Source of the DNA: Cupriavidus pinatubonensis
Lineage (GTDB): Bacteria; Pseudomonadota; Gammaproteobacteria; Burkholderiales; Burkholderiaceae
Length of the DNA: 64,000 nucleotides
Reading direction: 5' to 3'
NCBI RefSeq assembly: GCF_019602855.1
Contig: NZ_CP080766.1
Coordinates: forward strand, 1,612,001-1,676,000
The notes under the pieces: model-generated
Seen by the model: only the letters and a program-made list of their open reading frames with translations
Database searches by the model: none
What the model was told of the DNA's origin: nothing
Translations under genes and position numbers: made by a program
Part shown: positions 54,084 through 62,159 of the stretch, in pieces
Position numbering within the stretch: position 1 is the stretch's first letter
How the letters are laid out: each line of letters starts with the position of its first letter

Positions 54084-55625
54084 TTAGCGGGAAGCCGTTC
54101 CGGTCCGGAGCGAGGCGCTGGCGGCCTGGGCGCCGGGCGCTGCAGATTGCGCGGCCGGGGCCTCTGCCATGGCTGTATGCTGGGACCAGCCACCGCCGAG
54201 CGCCTTGTAAAGATCGACGCGGCTCGTCAGCCGTGCGAGCCGGATGGTGACGAGCGTCTGCTGCGCCGAATAAAGCTGGCGCTGCGCGTCGAAGACCGGG
54301 AAGTAGTTGTCCACGCCGTTGCGAAACCGCATCTCGGAGAGGCGCCGCGTTTCCTCTATCTCGCGCGAGAGGGTTTCCTGCGCTGCCGCCTGGCGGTCAT
54401 AGGTGCCCCGCGCTGCGAGGCCGTCCGCCACTTCGCGGAACGCCTGCTGGATAGTCTTTTCGTAGGCGGCGACGTTGATGTCCTTCTGTACCTTCGACGC
54501 ATCCAGCCTGGCCTGGTTAGCCCCGCCATGGAAGATCGGCATGGTGATCTGGGGCGCGAACGCCCACGCCATGCCGCTTGAAAACAGCCCGGCCAGCGCG
54601 GTGCTCGCGACGCCGATCGCCGCGGTTAGCGAGATGCTTGGGAAGAAGGCTGCGCGCGCCGCGCCGATGTCGGCGTTTGCCGCCTTCAGCCGATGCTCTG
54701 CGGCCATGATGTCAGGCCGTTGCTCAAGCAGCGCCGAGGGCAGGCCAGGCGGCAGTTCTGCGACGAACGACGTGTTCTCGAACGGTTGCGGCGCCGGCAG
54801 GTCCGCCGGCAACTGCGTACCTACAAGCAGCGTCAGCGCATTTTCGTCCTGCGCGACCTGACGTGTGTACTGTTCGACGCCGACGCGTGCGGTTTCGAGT
54901 TGCGTCTGCGCGCGATGCATGTCGATCTGCGCCATGCCGCCTGCGCGCTTGCTGCGCTCGACCATCTGCACGGTGTCTTGCTGGACCTTCAGCGTGTCCT
55001 GCGAGATCTTCAGCAGCGCCCGGTCCGCCTGCAGCGTCAGGTAGGCGCTTGCAACCTCCGCCACCAGGCTGATCTGCGCGCTGCGTTGCACCTCCTGCAC
55101 AGCCAGGTACTGTTCCAGCGCCTCATGCTTGAGGCTTCGCACACGGCCAAACACATCGAGCTCAAAGGCATTGAAGCCGACGCCAGCCGCATAGGCATGG
55201 ATGACCGATGACTGCGCCCCCTGGCCGATCAGCGCGCCGGGTATGCGCGTCGCAACCATGCTCGCGTTGGCATCGAGGGACGGGAACTGCGCGGCCCGCT
55301 GGATGCGGTACTGCGCGCGCGCCTGGTCGATGGCCAGCGTCGCCATGCGCAGGTCGCGGTTATTGGCCAGCGCCAGTTCGATCAGCCGGCGCAGCCCCGG
55401 ATCGGTGAAGAAGTCCTCCCATCCGAGGCTCGCAGCCGGCGTCTGCGCTTGCGCCTGCACGCCTGTGCCCTGCACATAGGCCGCTCCGGTTGGCCAGGCG
55501 TTGGGCACCGGCTGGTCGGGACGCTCGTACGTGGGCTCCAGCGTGCAGGCTGTCAGCGCCAGCGGAATTGCAACTGTCGCGATACGCAGGAGCGGAGGGA
55601 GGGTTCGCGTTTGCTGTGCTTTCAT
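54084..55625 (-). CDS. NodT/TolC-type outer-membrane efflux lipoprotein
   Basis: 513 residues from the ATG at 55625 (an ATG at 55634 is also possible). Signal peptide with lipobox 'LTAC' (Cys27), then the duplicated outer-membrane-factor fold: 'NRDLRMATLAIDQARAQYRI' and 'LEQRPDIMAAEHRLKAANAD' are signatures. Trimers form a channel across outer membrane and periplasm. Here it is the last gene of a cassette with a membrane-fusion protein and a glycosyltransferase rather than an RND pump, so a polysaccharide export role is inferred. Confidence 0.93.
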   Translation of the reverse strand: MKAQQTRTLPPLLRIATVAIPLALTACTLEPTYERPDQPVPNAWPTGAAYVQGTGVQAQAQTPAASLGWEDFFTDPGLRRLIELALANNRDLRMATLAIDQARAQYRIQRAAQFPSLDANASMVATRIPGALIGQGAQSSVIHAYAAGVGFNAFELDVFGRVRSLKHEALEQYLAVQEVQRSAQISLVAEVASAYLTLQADRALLKISQDTLKVQQDTVQMVERSKRAGGMAQIDMHRAQTQLETARVGVEQYTRQVAQDENALTLLVGTQLPADLPAPQPFENTSFVAELPPGLPSALLEQRPDIMAAEHRLKAANADIGAARAAFFPSISLTAAIGVASTALAGLFSSGMAWAFAPQITMPIFHGGANQARLDASKVQKDINVAAYEKTIQQAFREVADGLAARGTYDRQAAAQETLSREIEETRRLSEMRFRNGVDNYFPVFDAQRQLYSAQQTLVTIRLARLTSRVDLYKALGGGWSQHTAMAEAPAAQSAAPGAQAASASLRTGTASR

Positions 55626-55648
55626 GTGGCTCATCCGTGTTATCCGCT

Positions 55649-57628
55649 TCAGCCGGCAAACGCGCGGCGCAGCAACTGTGCGATGGCGACGCGCGGCCTG
55701 CCCTGATTGGCAATGTTGTGGGCGGGCTCGCTGAACAGCAGCCGGATCAGCCGGTGCCGTGCCGCCATATCCGGCCGCAACGACACGCCGACAAGCCCGT
55801 CGCGCGTGCGGGCGACCTGGCATGGCACCCAACCCAGCGGCGCCAGCCAGAACGCGCCTTCGGCACCGGGCCGGACATCGGCCGCGCGCGCGCAGCGCAG
55901 CCCCGCGCCATTGCAGGAGAGATCCTGGGTGACGCCCGCGAACTCGCGCGGCGTGCCGTCGGCACCATGCAGGCGCAGCAGTGCGCGCGCGCGATATGGG
56001 AAGCGCTCCTCCTTGCGCGGCCGCGGCAGTTCGAAGCACACCAGCAGCGATGCCAGGTAAAGCACCATCGACACCACGGTCCACGCGATGTTGAACGACA
56101 CGCCCGGCGCGTCGGCATCTGCGGCGACGGCGCGCGCGAGTCCCATGCCGGTCAGCACGAACAGCGCGCCGTACAGCGCGGCGAATTTGCCGTGCACGAC
56201 CAGCTTCGATCGGTCGAGTCCCTTGTTTGTGACCTTGAACGGCCGCCCGAACGGCTTGATCACCGCGCTGGCCAGCGTTGCGGTGACAGCCACCGCCGCG
56301 ACGATCTGCGTGACCTCGGTGAAGATCGGCATCGCGCGCGACCCGGTCACCCAGATGCTGTACGCCCAGTACAGCAGCAGCGCAGGCACGCCATAGGCAA
56401 GGAACTGCAGCGGATCGCCATACAGCGTTGGCACGTCGAAGTACCAGTACAGCAGAGGCCCTGCCAGCAGCATCAGCGTGAATGGCCGGCTGATCCAGTG
56501 CAGCAGTCCGTGTATGTAGTGCAAGCGCTGCAGGCCCGTGTAGCCGCGCCCGCGCAGCGGACCGTCGGCCGTCAGCGCGACCTGGATCGTGCCCAGCCCC
56601 CAGCGGCTGCGCTGGCTGATGTATTCGGGCAGGCCTTCAGCGGAAAGGCCCACGCTCAGGCGTTCGTTCAGCCAGCGCGTGGTGTAGCCATGCGGCATGA
56701 GCCGGTAGGTCAGGTGGATATCTTCCGTCACGGTGCCGGTCGGAAAGCCGCCGATGCGCGCGAGCGCCTCGCGCCGCACCACGAACGAAGTGCCGATGCA
56801 GAACGCCGTGCCCCACGCATCCTTGGCCGGCTGCATGATGTCGAAGAACGCGCGCTGCTCGTCGACCCAGCATTCCGTCGAGCGCAGGTTGTACTGGATG
56901 GGGTCGGCGTTGTAATAGAACTGCGGCGTCTGCACCACGCCCACGGCGGGGTCGTCGAACAACCCGACGATGCGCAGCAGGATGTTGCGATTGGGGGCGA
57001 AATCCGCGTCCAGCACCATGATGAATGGCGCGCCGCCGCCGCGCTGTGCCGCACTGTGCATCAGGCCGTTGTTGAGGTTGCCGGCCTTGGCATGCGCGTT
57101 GTCGGGCCGCGTCACGTAGCACGCGCCAACACGTGCGCAGTAGGCCTTGAGCCAGTCGCGGCGCGTATCGTCCAGCACCCACACGCGGAAGTTCGGATAG
57201 TCGATCGCCAGTGCCGAGACGATCGTCTTTTCGAGCACGTCCAGGCCTTCGTTGTAGGTCGCGATGAAGATGTCCACGGCGGGCGCCGGGCGGCTGCGCC
57301 GCAGGCTGGCCTCGCTGGCATCGGCGGCGGCGCTGTGGTTTGAAGTACGCGTCAGCGTGATGATGGAGATCAGCGTATAGGCGATGGTCAGGGTTTCGAA
57401 GCCGAAAAACGTGTACGACCACAGGCTTGGGAAATCCATGCGCCAGTCCGGCAGCGTCTGCGACGCGCGCCACACGTAATACACCACCAGCAGAACCCCT
57501 GCGGCGGTGCCGAACAGCCATCGGTCCGCGGCACGGTGGCGGTCACCGCGCAGGCACAGCACCGCGATCAGGAAGGCGCCGGCATTGATCTGCACCAGCA
57601 TGCGGTTTTCAAGAAAGTAGGCGAACAT
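55649..57628 (-). CDS. BcsA-like processive glycosyltransferase with C-terminal PilZ domain
   Basis: 659 residues. Membrane segments near 13-27, 37-53 and 70-92 precede a GT2 domain: 'DIFIATYNEGLDVLEKTI', DD (153-154), DxD (207-209), TED (301-303) and QRSRW (339-343), the full processive-synthase set. More membrane segments follow, then a PilZ domain with RKEER (538-542) and DLSCNG (569-574), the R-x3-R and D-x-S-x2-G c-di-GMP motifs. It should polymerise and extrude a beta-glucan-like chain when c-di-GMP is bound. Two bases from the upstream gene's stop. Product unknown; no bcsB/bcsC genes are present. Confidence 0.93.
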   Translation of the reverse strand: MFAYFLENRMLVQINAGAFLIAVLCLRGDRHRAADRWLFGTAAGVLLVVYYVWRASQTLPDWRMDFPSLWSYTFFGFETLTIAYTLISIITLTRTSNHSAAADASEASLRRSRPAPAVDIFIATYNEGLDVLEKTIVSALAIDYPNFRVWVLDDTRRDWLKAYCARVGACYVTRPDNAHAKAGNLNNGLMHSAAQRGGGAPFIMVLDADFAPNRNILLRIVGLFDDPAVGVVQTPQFYYNADPIQYNLRSTECWVDEQRAFFDIMQPAKDAWGTAFCIGTSFVVRREALARIGGFPTGTVTEDIHLTYRLMPHGYTTRWLNERLSVGLSAEGLPEYISQRSRWGLGTIQVALTADGPLRGRGYTGLQRLHYIHGLLHWISRPFTLMLLAGPLLYWYFDVPTLYGDPLQFLAYGVPALLLYWAYSIWVTGSRAMPIFTEVTQIVAAVAVTATLASAVIKPFGRPFKVTNKGLDRSKLVVHGKFAALYGALFVLTGMGLARAVAADADAPGVSFNIAWTVVSMVLYLASLLVCFELPRPRKEERFPYRARALLRLHGADGTPREFAGVTQDLSCNGAGLRCARAADVRPGAEGAFWLAPLGWVPCQVARTRDGLVGVSLRPDMAARHRLIRLLFSEPAHNIANQGRPRVAIAQLLRRAFAG

Positions 57629-57630
57629 CG

Positions 57631-58989
57631 TCACTCCGTGCGTGTGTCGTCGGGCGGGGCCTGCGCCTGCGCGGCGACGGTCTTGCAGGCCGGGCAGTTG
57701 CCGCCGGGCTGGAACGGATTCCAGCCCGAAGCGGCCAGCACGGCCCAGGCGGTCGCGCCCAGGTGTGGCAGGTGGTAGTAGTAGAAGTCTTCCGTGGTCG
57801 AATCCGGCCCGATGGACAGGCCGGTGCGGATGCGCGGTTCGGGCGTCGCAAACAACATGCCCGACGGTGCGCGTTGCGCCCGCAGCAGCGGCCACAGTGC
57901 GCGCGCTTCGTCGTCGCGGCCGCTGGCGCGCAGCACCAGCGCAGCCTGGCCCGTGCCCTCGGTCCACATGCCGTCGGGCCGCGCGTTGAAGCCATAACCA
58001 CCGCCTGCTGCGTGGTGCGTGCGCGTCCAGTCAAGTGCACGCCGCCACGATGCGGCTGACTCGGGCACTGCGATCAGCGGCCACAGGGATGCATCCAGCG
58101 CCGATGGTTCTCCGTTGAGCGTGCGGCCGTCGTCGCGCGTGCCGATTGCGAAGCGGCCATCGCCGGGCTGCCACATCGCGTCGACGAACTCGCGCGCGCG
58201 CTGCGCTGCGGCATTCCAGCGCGCGTCGCCAGTGCGCAGCGCGAGCCAGCGGAACGCGGCGTACGCATCGACGTTGTGCTCGGTCGACTTCCAGCCCTGG
58301 CGGCGCGGCGTCGGCTCATGGCCGAAGTAGCCCCCGATGTAGCCGGCCGGGCTTTCGCTGCCGAAGGTCTGTTTGTCGATCCATGTCATCAGCGTCGCGG
58401 CGGTGTCGAGATAGCGGCGCTCATGCGTGGCTTCGTAGGTGGCCAGCAGCAGCAGCGCCGCCCAGGCCACGTTGCCGGTCGCGGTGCCGACCTGGTAGGC
58501 GTCTTCGAACCAGCGCTTGCTCGGCGCGTCCCACCAGCCGGGCATCGGTACTGGTCCGTCCGGCACCGCGCCGGCACGATAGGCATTGCGCACGCGGCCG
58601 TCGTGGTAGTGGCGGTCGCGCGTGGCGCCAGCCACCACGCCATCGGCGATGCGGCGCGCGGCGTCCGGCTGGCCGCAAGCGATCAGCGCCACGCCGGCCA
58701 GCGCGTTGTCATAGACAAACGCGGACTGCTGCAGCGGAGGCGGCAGCGGCTCGCCGCCCGGGGCGGGCTCGTAGCTGCCGAGCATCACGGGTCCCTTGCC
58801 GGGCACGGCGGCTACGCGTGCCGCCAGTGTCTTGCAGCCGTCGCGCAGCAACTGCTCGCGCGCCTGCACAGCCGGCGTGGCCGCGGGTGCTGCCATGGCC
58901 GTCGCGCTCAACACGGAGCACGCCAGCAGCATCGCCGCGAGCAGCCCGGCTCTGCGCGCGGGAAAGGCCTGGATCGTATAACGCTGCAC
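57631..58989 (-). CDS. exported alpha/alpha-barrel protein, putative glycan hydrolase or lyase
   Basis: 452 residues with a signal peptide (to about residue 33). The mature protein is rich in helices with motifs of six-hairpin barrels: 'VGTATGNVAWAALLLLATYE', 'STEHNVDAYAAFRWLALRTG', 'GPDSTTEDFYYYHLPHLGAT'. Periplasmic glycan-cleaving enzymes of this fold accompany many synthase-dependent polysaccharide systems (BcsZ, AlgL analogues), which suits its place between the fusion protein and synthase genes. No exact family is recognised and the catalytic residues are not assigned. Confidence 0.8.
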   Translation of the reverse strand: MQRYTIQAFPARRAGLLAAMLLACSVLSATAMAAPAATPAVQAREQLLRDGCKTLAARVAAVPGKGPVMLGSYEPAPGGEPLPPPLQQSAFVYDNALAGVALIACGQPDAARRIADGVVAGATRDRHYHDGRVRNAYRAGAVPDGPVPMPGWWDAPSKRWFEDAYQVGTATGNVAWAALLLLATYEATHERRYLDTAATLMTWIDKQTFGSESPAGYIGGYFGHEPTPRRQGWKSTEHNVDAYAAFRWLALRTGDARWNAAAQRAREFVDAMWQPGDGRFAIGTRDDGRTLNGEPSALDASLWPLIAVPESAASWRRALDWTRTHHAAGGGYGFNARPDGMWTEGTGQAALVLRASGRDDEARALWPLLRAQRAPSGMLFATPEPRIRTGLSIGPDSTTEDFYYYHLPHLGATAWAVLAASGWNPFQPGGNCPACKTVAAQAQAPPDDTRTE

Positions 58990-59035
58990 GGTGTCCTCCT
59001 TCCTGCGGGCGTTCGCTTTGACTTCGATAACCGGC

Positions 59036-60367
59036 TCACATCAGGCTGTGCAGCCAGGAGCTGTTCAGGCTGACCTTGGCCCAGTGGCCAAGCGCGCAGC
59101 GGTCGGTCTCCTGCGTGCCGGTTGCTGGCAGGTCGGGCAGCGGCTTGTCGAGCCGCGCGATCAGGTAGACCTCGTTCTTCTCGATCGGCGGGAAGGGTAC
59201 GAAGTAGCGCGCCTGATCGCCGTCTGGTGCACGTGGCAGGACTTCGGCCACCGCCCCGGAAACGGGCTTGCCTACGCCATCCACGTGGACCGTGACGCGT
59301 GTGCCGGGCAGCAGGTCCTTGCTCAGGCTGCGCGGGAATACCGCGACCACGCGGGGCTGGCTGCAGTTAGTCGTGCGCATCAGCGTGGCACCGGCCGCGA
59401 CGCGCGTTCCGGGCGGGGCCAGCACGTCTTCCACTACGCCGCCTGCATAGGCCTTGATTTCCAGGTTGGAAACACGGTCCAGCCGTTCTTGCTCGGTGGC
59501 GACCATCTTGTCGACGGACTCGCCGTATTCCTGCAGCTGCGCGATCTCTGACTGCGTCTGGGCGATACTCGCGCGCAGTTCGTCCTGGCGCTGCACCAGC
59601 GCACCGACGGCACCGTCGGCGCTGCTCATGTAGACCTTGCCGCGCGCCGCCTCGCTGCTGCCGCGCGCGCTCTCCAGCTCTGCCTGAATCGCGTCGCGCT
59701 GGCCGGCCAGCACGGTGAGCTGGTTGCGCGAGGCATCGGTGTACGCTTCGCTGACCGCGCCGGCCCACTGCATGGCCTGGTTGCGGTTGACCACGTCTTC
59801 CTGCTGGTCAATCTGCTGGCGCGCGACCGAAAGCTTCGCCTCGATGCCCTTGATGCGCGATGCGTGTTCACGCTGCGCGGCCGTCTGGTAGCGCTGGATT
59901 TCCTGGGTCGTCGACGCGAGCCGTGACTGGTCCGACGCGAGCTTGGCCCGCGCGGCCTCGAGGCGCGTCTGGTTGTCGAGCCGTTTGCCGGTCAGGTCCA
60001 CCAGCAGCGCACGGTCAAGGTTCGAGTTCTGCAGCGTCATCAGCGGCTGCCCGGCCCCGAATGTGCCACCCACCGCCACGGCCTGGCGCGTGACGACGCC
60101 TTCGACCGGCGTGGTCACCAGGTTCACCGGGCTGTTGACCACGGCGCGCTCGGACGAGCGGTTGAATACCGGGGGAAACATCACGGACAGGATGACCCAG
60201 ATGATGAAGGCGACCATGCCGTAGCTGGCAAGGCGCGGAGCGATCTGCCACAGCGGCCTCAGGCTGATTTCGCGGCTTCGCCCGCGTACCAGCGGCTCCG
60301 CGGGTTTCGCCGGGAGCGGCTGTATCCGTGCCGGCAACGTGGGCCGAGGGTCTGGCTTCTTGTTCAT
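59036..60367 (-). CDS. HlyD-family membrane-fusion protein of the polysaccharide cassette
   Basis: 443 residues from the ATG at 60367 (AGGA five bases upstream). A basic Pro-rich cytoplasmic start, one membrane segment (about 47-65), a split biotinyl-lipoyl domain ('VTTPVEGVVTRQAVAVGGTF' and 'LEIKAYAGGVVEDVLAPPGT') around a long coiled-coil hairpin, and a beta-barrel part. It would bridge the inner-membrane synthase and the outer-membrane channel, as proposed for Alg44 or BgsB in other synthase systems. First gene of the cassette. Confidence 0.9.
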   Translation of the reverse strand: MNKKPDPRPTLPARIQPLPAKPAEPLVRGRSREISLRPLWQIAPRLASYGMVAFIIWVILSVMFPPVFNRSSERAVVNSPVNLVTTPVEGVVTRQAVAVGGTFGAGQPLMTLQNSNLDRALLVDLTGKRLDNQTRLEAARAKLASDQSRLASTTQEIQRYQTAAQREHASRIKGIEAKLSVARQQIDQQEDVVNRNQAMQWAGAVSEAYTDASRNQLTVLAGQRDAIQAELESARGSSEAARGKVYMSSADGAVGALVQRQDELRASIAQTQSEIAQLQEYGESVDKMVATEQERLDRVSNLEIKAYAGGVVEDVLAPPGTRVAAGATLMRTTNCSQPRVVAVFPRSLSKDLLPGTRVTVHVDGVGKPVSGAVAEVLPRAPDGDQARYFVPFPPIEKNEVYLIARLDKPLPDLPATGTQETDRCALGHWAKVSLNSSWLHSLM

Positions 60368-60947
60368 GGCATCCTCACGCGTGTAAAAAGCTTTCCCCGC
60401 CGCCGCGATAGGAACCGAGGCAGAATGGGCGATCGTTACCCGCACGCGGCCCAGCGGCCTTGCGCGCAAGCGTGGTCGTCATCCCCCAACAACTATTTCT
60501 TATGCACCGCGTTCCGCGGCCTGCATGGGCACGGGACGGGACTACTGTTCGACCGGGAAAGCCGGTCTGGTGTTTGCCCGCTTCATCACCATTGCGAACG
60601 CAGCGAGTCAGCGAGCGGAAGAGCGAGGCGCGAACGCCATTGATCCCCGGGCATGTTGCGTTGCGACGATGCTGCCCGGAGCGATTCAAGGCTATGCAAG
60701 TCGACGCATATATGCTGTAAGAATGTGTAAGGGCTGTATGTCACACCACTTTATGACGGGCTCGATCCGCGACGCGATACACGATGCCCATCGGCTTCGC
60801 TCGCACGATGGACATTGCACATCGACGGCACTGTTGTGGCGCATGGTCTCTGCGCGATTCGCGCATTCGCGGCAAAATGCAGATCGGCCGCGCTGCCGGC
60901 AATATGAACATTACGGACATTGATTCTTGCAAAACAGGAAAACCGCC
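60368..60947. other. 580-base divergent intergenic region
   Basis: Between the polysaccharide cassette (minus) and the aldo/keto reductase (plus). Short open frames exist on both strands but none has family-like sequence or a good ribosome site. A repetitive GCGAG/AGCG stretch lies at about 60600-60640. AGGAAAA at 60935-60941 is the reductase ribosome site. I could not pick a convincing promoter. Confidence 0.5.
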
Positions 60948-61997
60948 ATGCCTGACATCGCCACGCACGCCGTGCCATATCGACGCCTTGGTACCAGCAA
61001 CCTGAAGGTCTCCGCGCTGTGCCTCGGGACCATGATGTTCGCCGACCAGACCGACGAAGCCGAAGCGGCACGCATCGTCGCCAGCGCGCGCGAGCACGGC
61101 GTGAACTTCATCGATACCGCAGACGTCTACAGCAAGGGCGCGTCCGAACAGATGGTCGGTCGCCTGCTAACGGGCGATCGGCACGACTGGGTGCTCGCGA
61201 CCAAGCTCGGCAACCCCATGCAGGCGGGACCAAACCATTCGCACTATTCGCGCGTCTGGATCCTGCACGAAACCGAGGAGAGCCTGCGCCGCCTGGCCAC
61301 CGACTACATCGACATCCTGTATCTGCACCGCGACTACGCGGGCGAGAATCTCGAGGAAGCCGTACGCGCGATGGGCGATCTCGTGCGCGCGGGCAAGATC
61401 CGCTACTGGGCAGTCTCGAACTTCCGCGGCTGGCGCATTGCCGAGATTGCGCGGCTGTGCGACCAGCTCGGCGTGCCGCGCCCCGTGGCCTGCCAGCCGT
61501 ACTACAACCTGCTCAACCGCATGCCGGAAGTCGAGATCCTGCCTGCCTGCGAACACTATGGCCTGGGCGTCGTGCCGTACAGCCCGATCGCGCGCGGCGT
61601 ACTGACGGGCAAGTATCAGCCGGGCCAGGCGCCGGCCAGCGGCACGCGCGCCGGCCGCGCCGACCGCCGCATGATGCAGACCGAGTTCCGCGAGGAATCG
61701 CTCATCATCGCGCAACAGCTCAAGGTGCATGCCGAGGCGCGCGGGCTCACGCCGGGCCAGTTCGCGACCGCCTGGGTGCTGGCCAATCCGATCATCACGT
61801 CGGTGATTGCAGGCCCGCGTACGCTGTCGCAGTTTGAAGACTACTTCGGCGCGATGAACGTTGTCATTTCGCCGGAAGAGGAAGCCATGGTCGATGCGCT
61901 CGTCACGCCGGGCCATGCGTCGACGCATGGCTATAACGATCCGAACTACCCGTTTGGCGGCCGTCCGGTACGCGTGGCGGCACCGCCGGCGGCCTGA
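60948..61997 (+). CDS. aldo/keto reductase
   Basis: 349 residues of the AKR superfamily: 'YRRLGTSNLKVSALCLGTMM', 'FIDTADVYSKGASEQMVG' (Asp and Tyr), 'LATKLGNP' (Lys) and 'LYLHRDYAGENLEEAVRAM' (His) give the full tetrad. Reduces carbonyls with NADPH in the cytoplasm. Resembles the YajO/PhdP-like general-stress group. Alone on its strand; substrate unknown. Confidence 0.94.
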   Translation: MPDIATHAVPYRRLGTSNLKVSALCLGTMMFADQTDEAEAARIVASAREHGVNFIDTADVYSKGASEQMVGRLLTGDRHDWVLATKLGNPMQAGPNHSHYSRVWILHETEESLRRLATDYIDILYLHRDYAGENLEEAVRAMGDLVRAGKIRYWAVSNFRGWRIAEIARLCDQLGVPRPVACQPYYNLLNRMPEVEILPACEHYGLGVVPYSPIARGVLTGKYQPGQAPASGTRAGRADRRMMQTEFREESLIIAQQLKVHAEARGLTPGQFATAWVLANPIITSVIAGPRTLSQFEDYFGAMNVVISPEEEAMVDALVTPGHASTHGYNDPNYPFGGRPVRVAAPPAA

Positions 61998-62159
61998 GGC
62001 GCCGGCAAGTGGACAATGCGTGGCTCTTGCCGCCGATGTTTTGTGGCAACAACCGCGTAAGCCCTCAAGCTGTCCCTGCGCGTCGCGCGCGTTCCTACTA
62101 ATATTCAGTTAAAGCGGTGTGCGCAATGGTTGCGCACCACCCATGCACTTGGGACCGGC

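Noticed and set aside
55490-57343. 617-codon open frame on the plus strand
   Set aside because: It is antisense to the glycosyltransferase and outer-membrane factor genes, which have full motif sets; composition is typical of GC-rich antisense frames.
60600-60645. GCAGCGAGTCAGCGAGCGGAAGAGCG, which resembles the sequence beside the pBR322/pUC origin
   Set aside because: Similarity is limited to short AGCG/GCGAG repeats; no origin, primer RNA region or vector sequence flanks it. Taken as chance.
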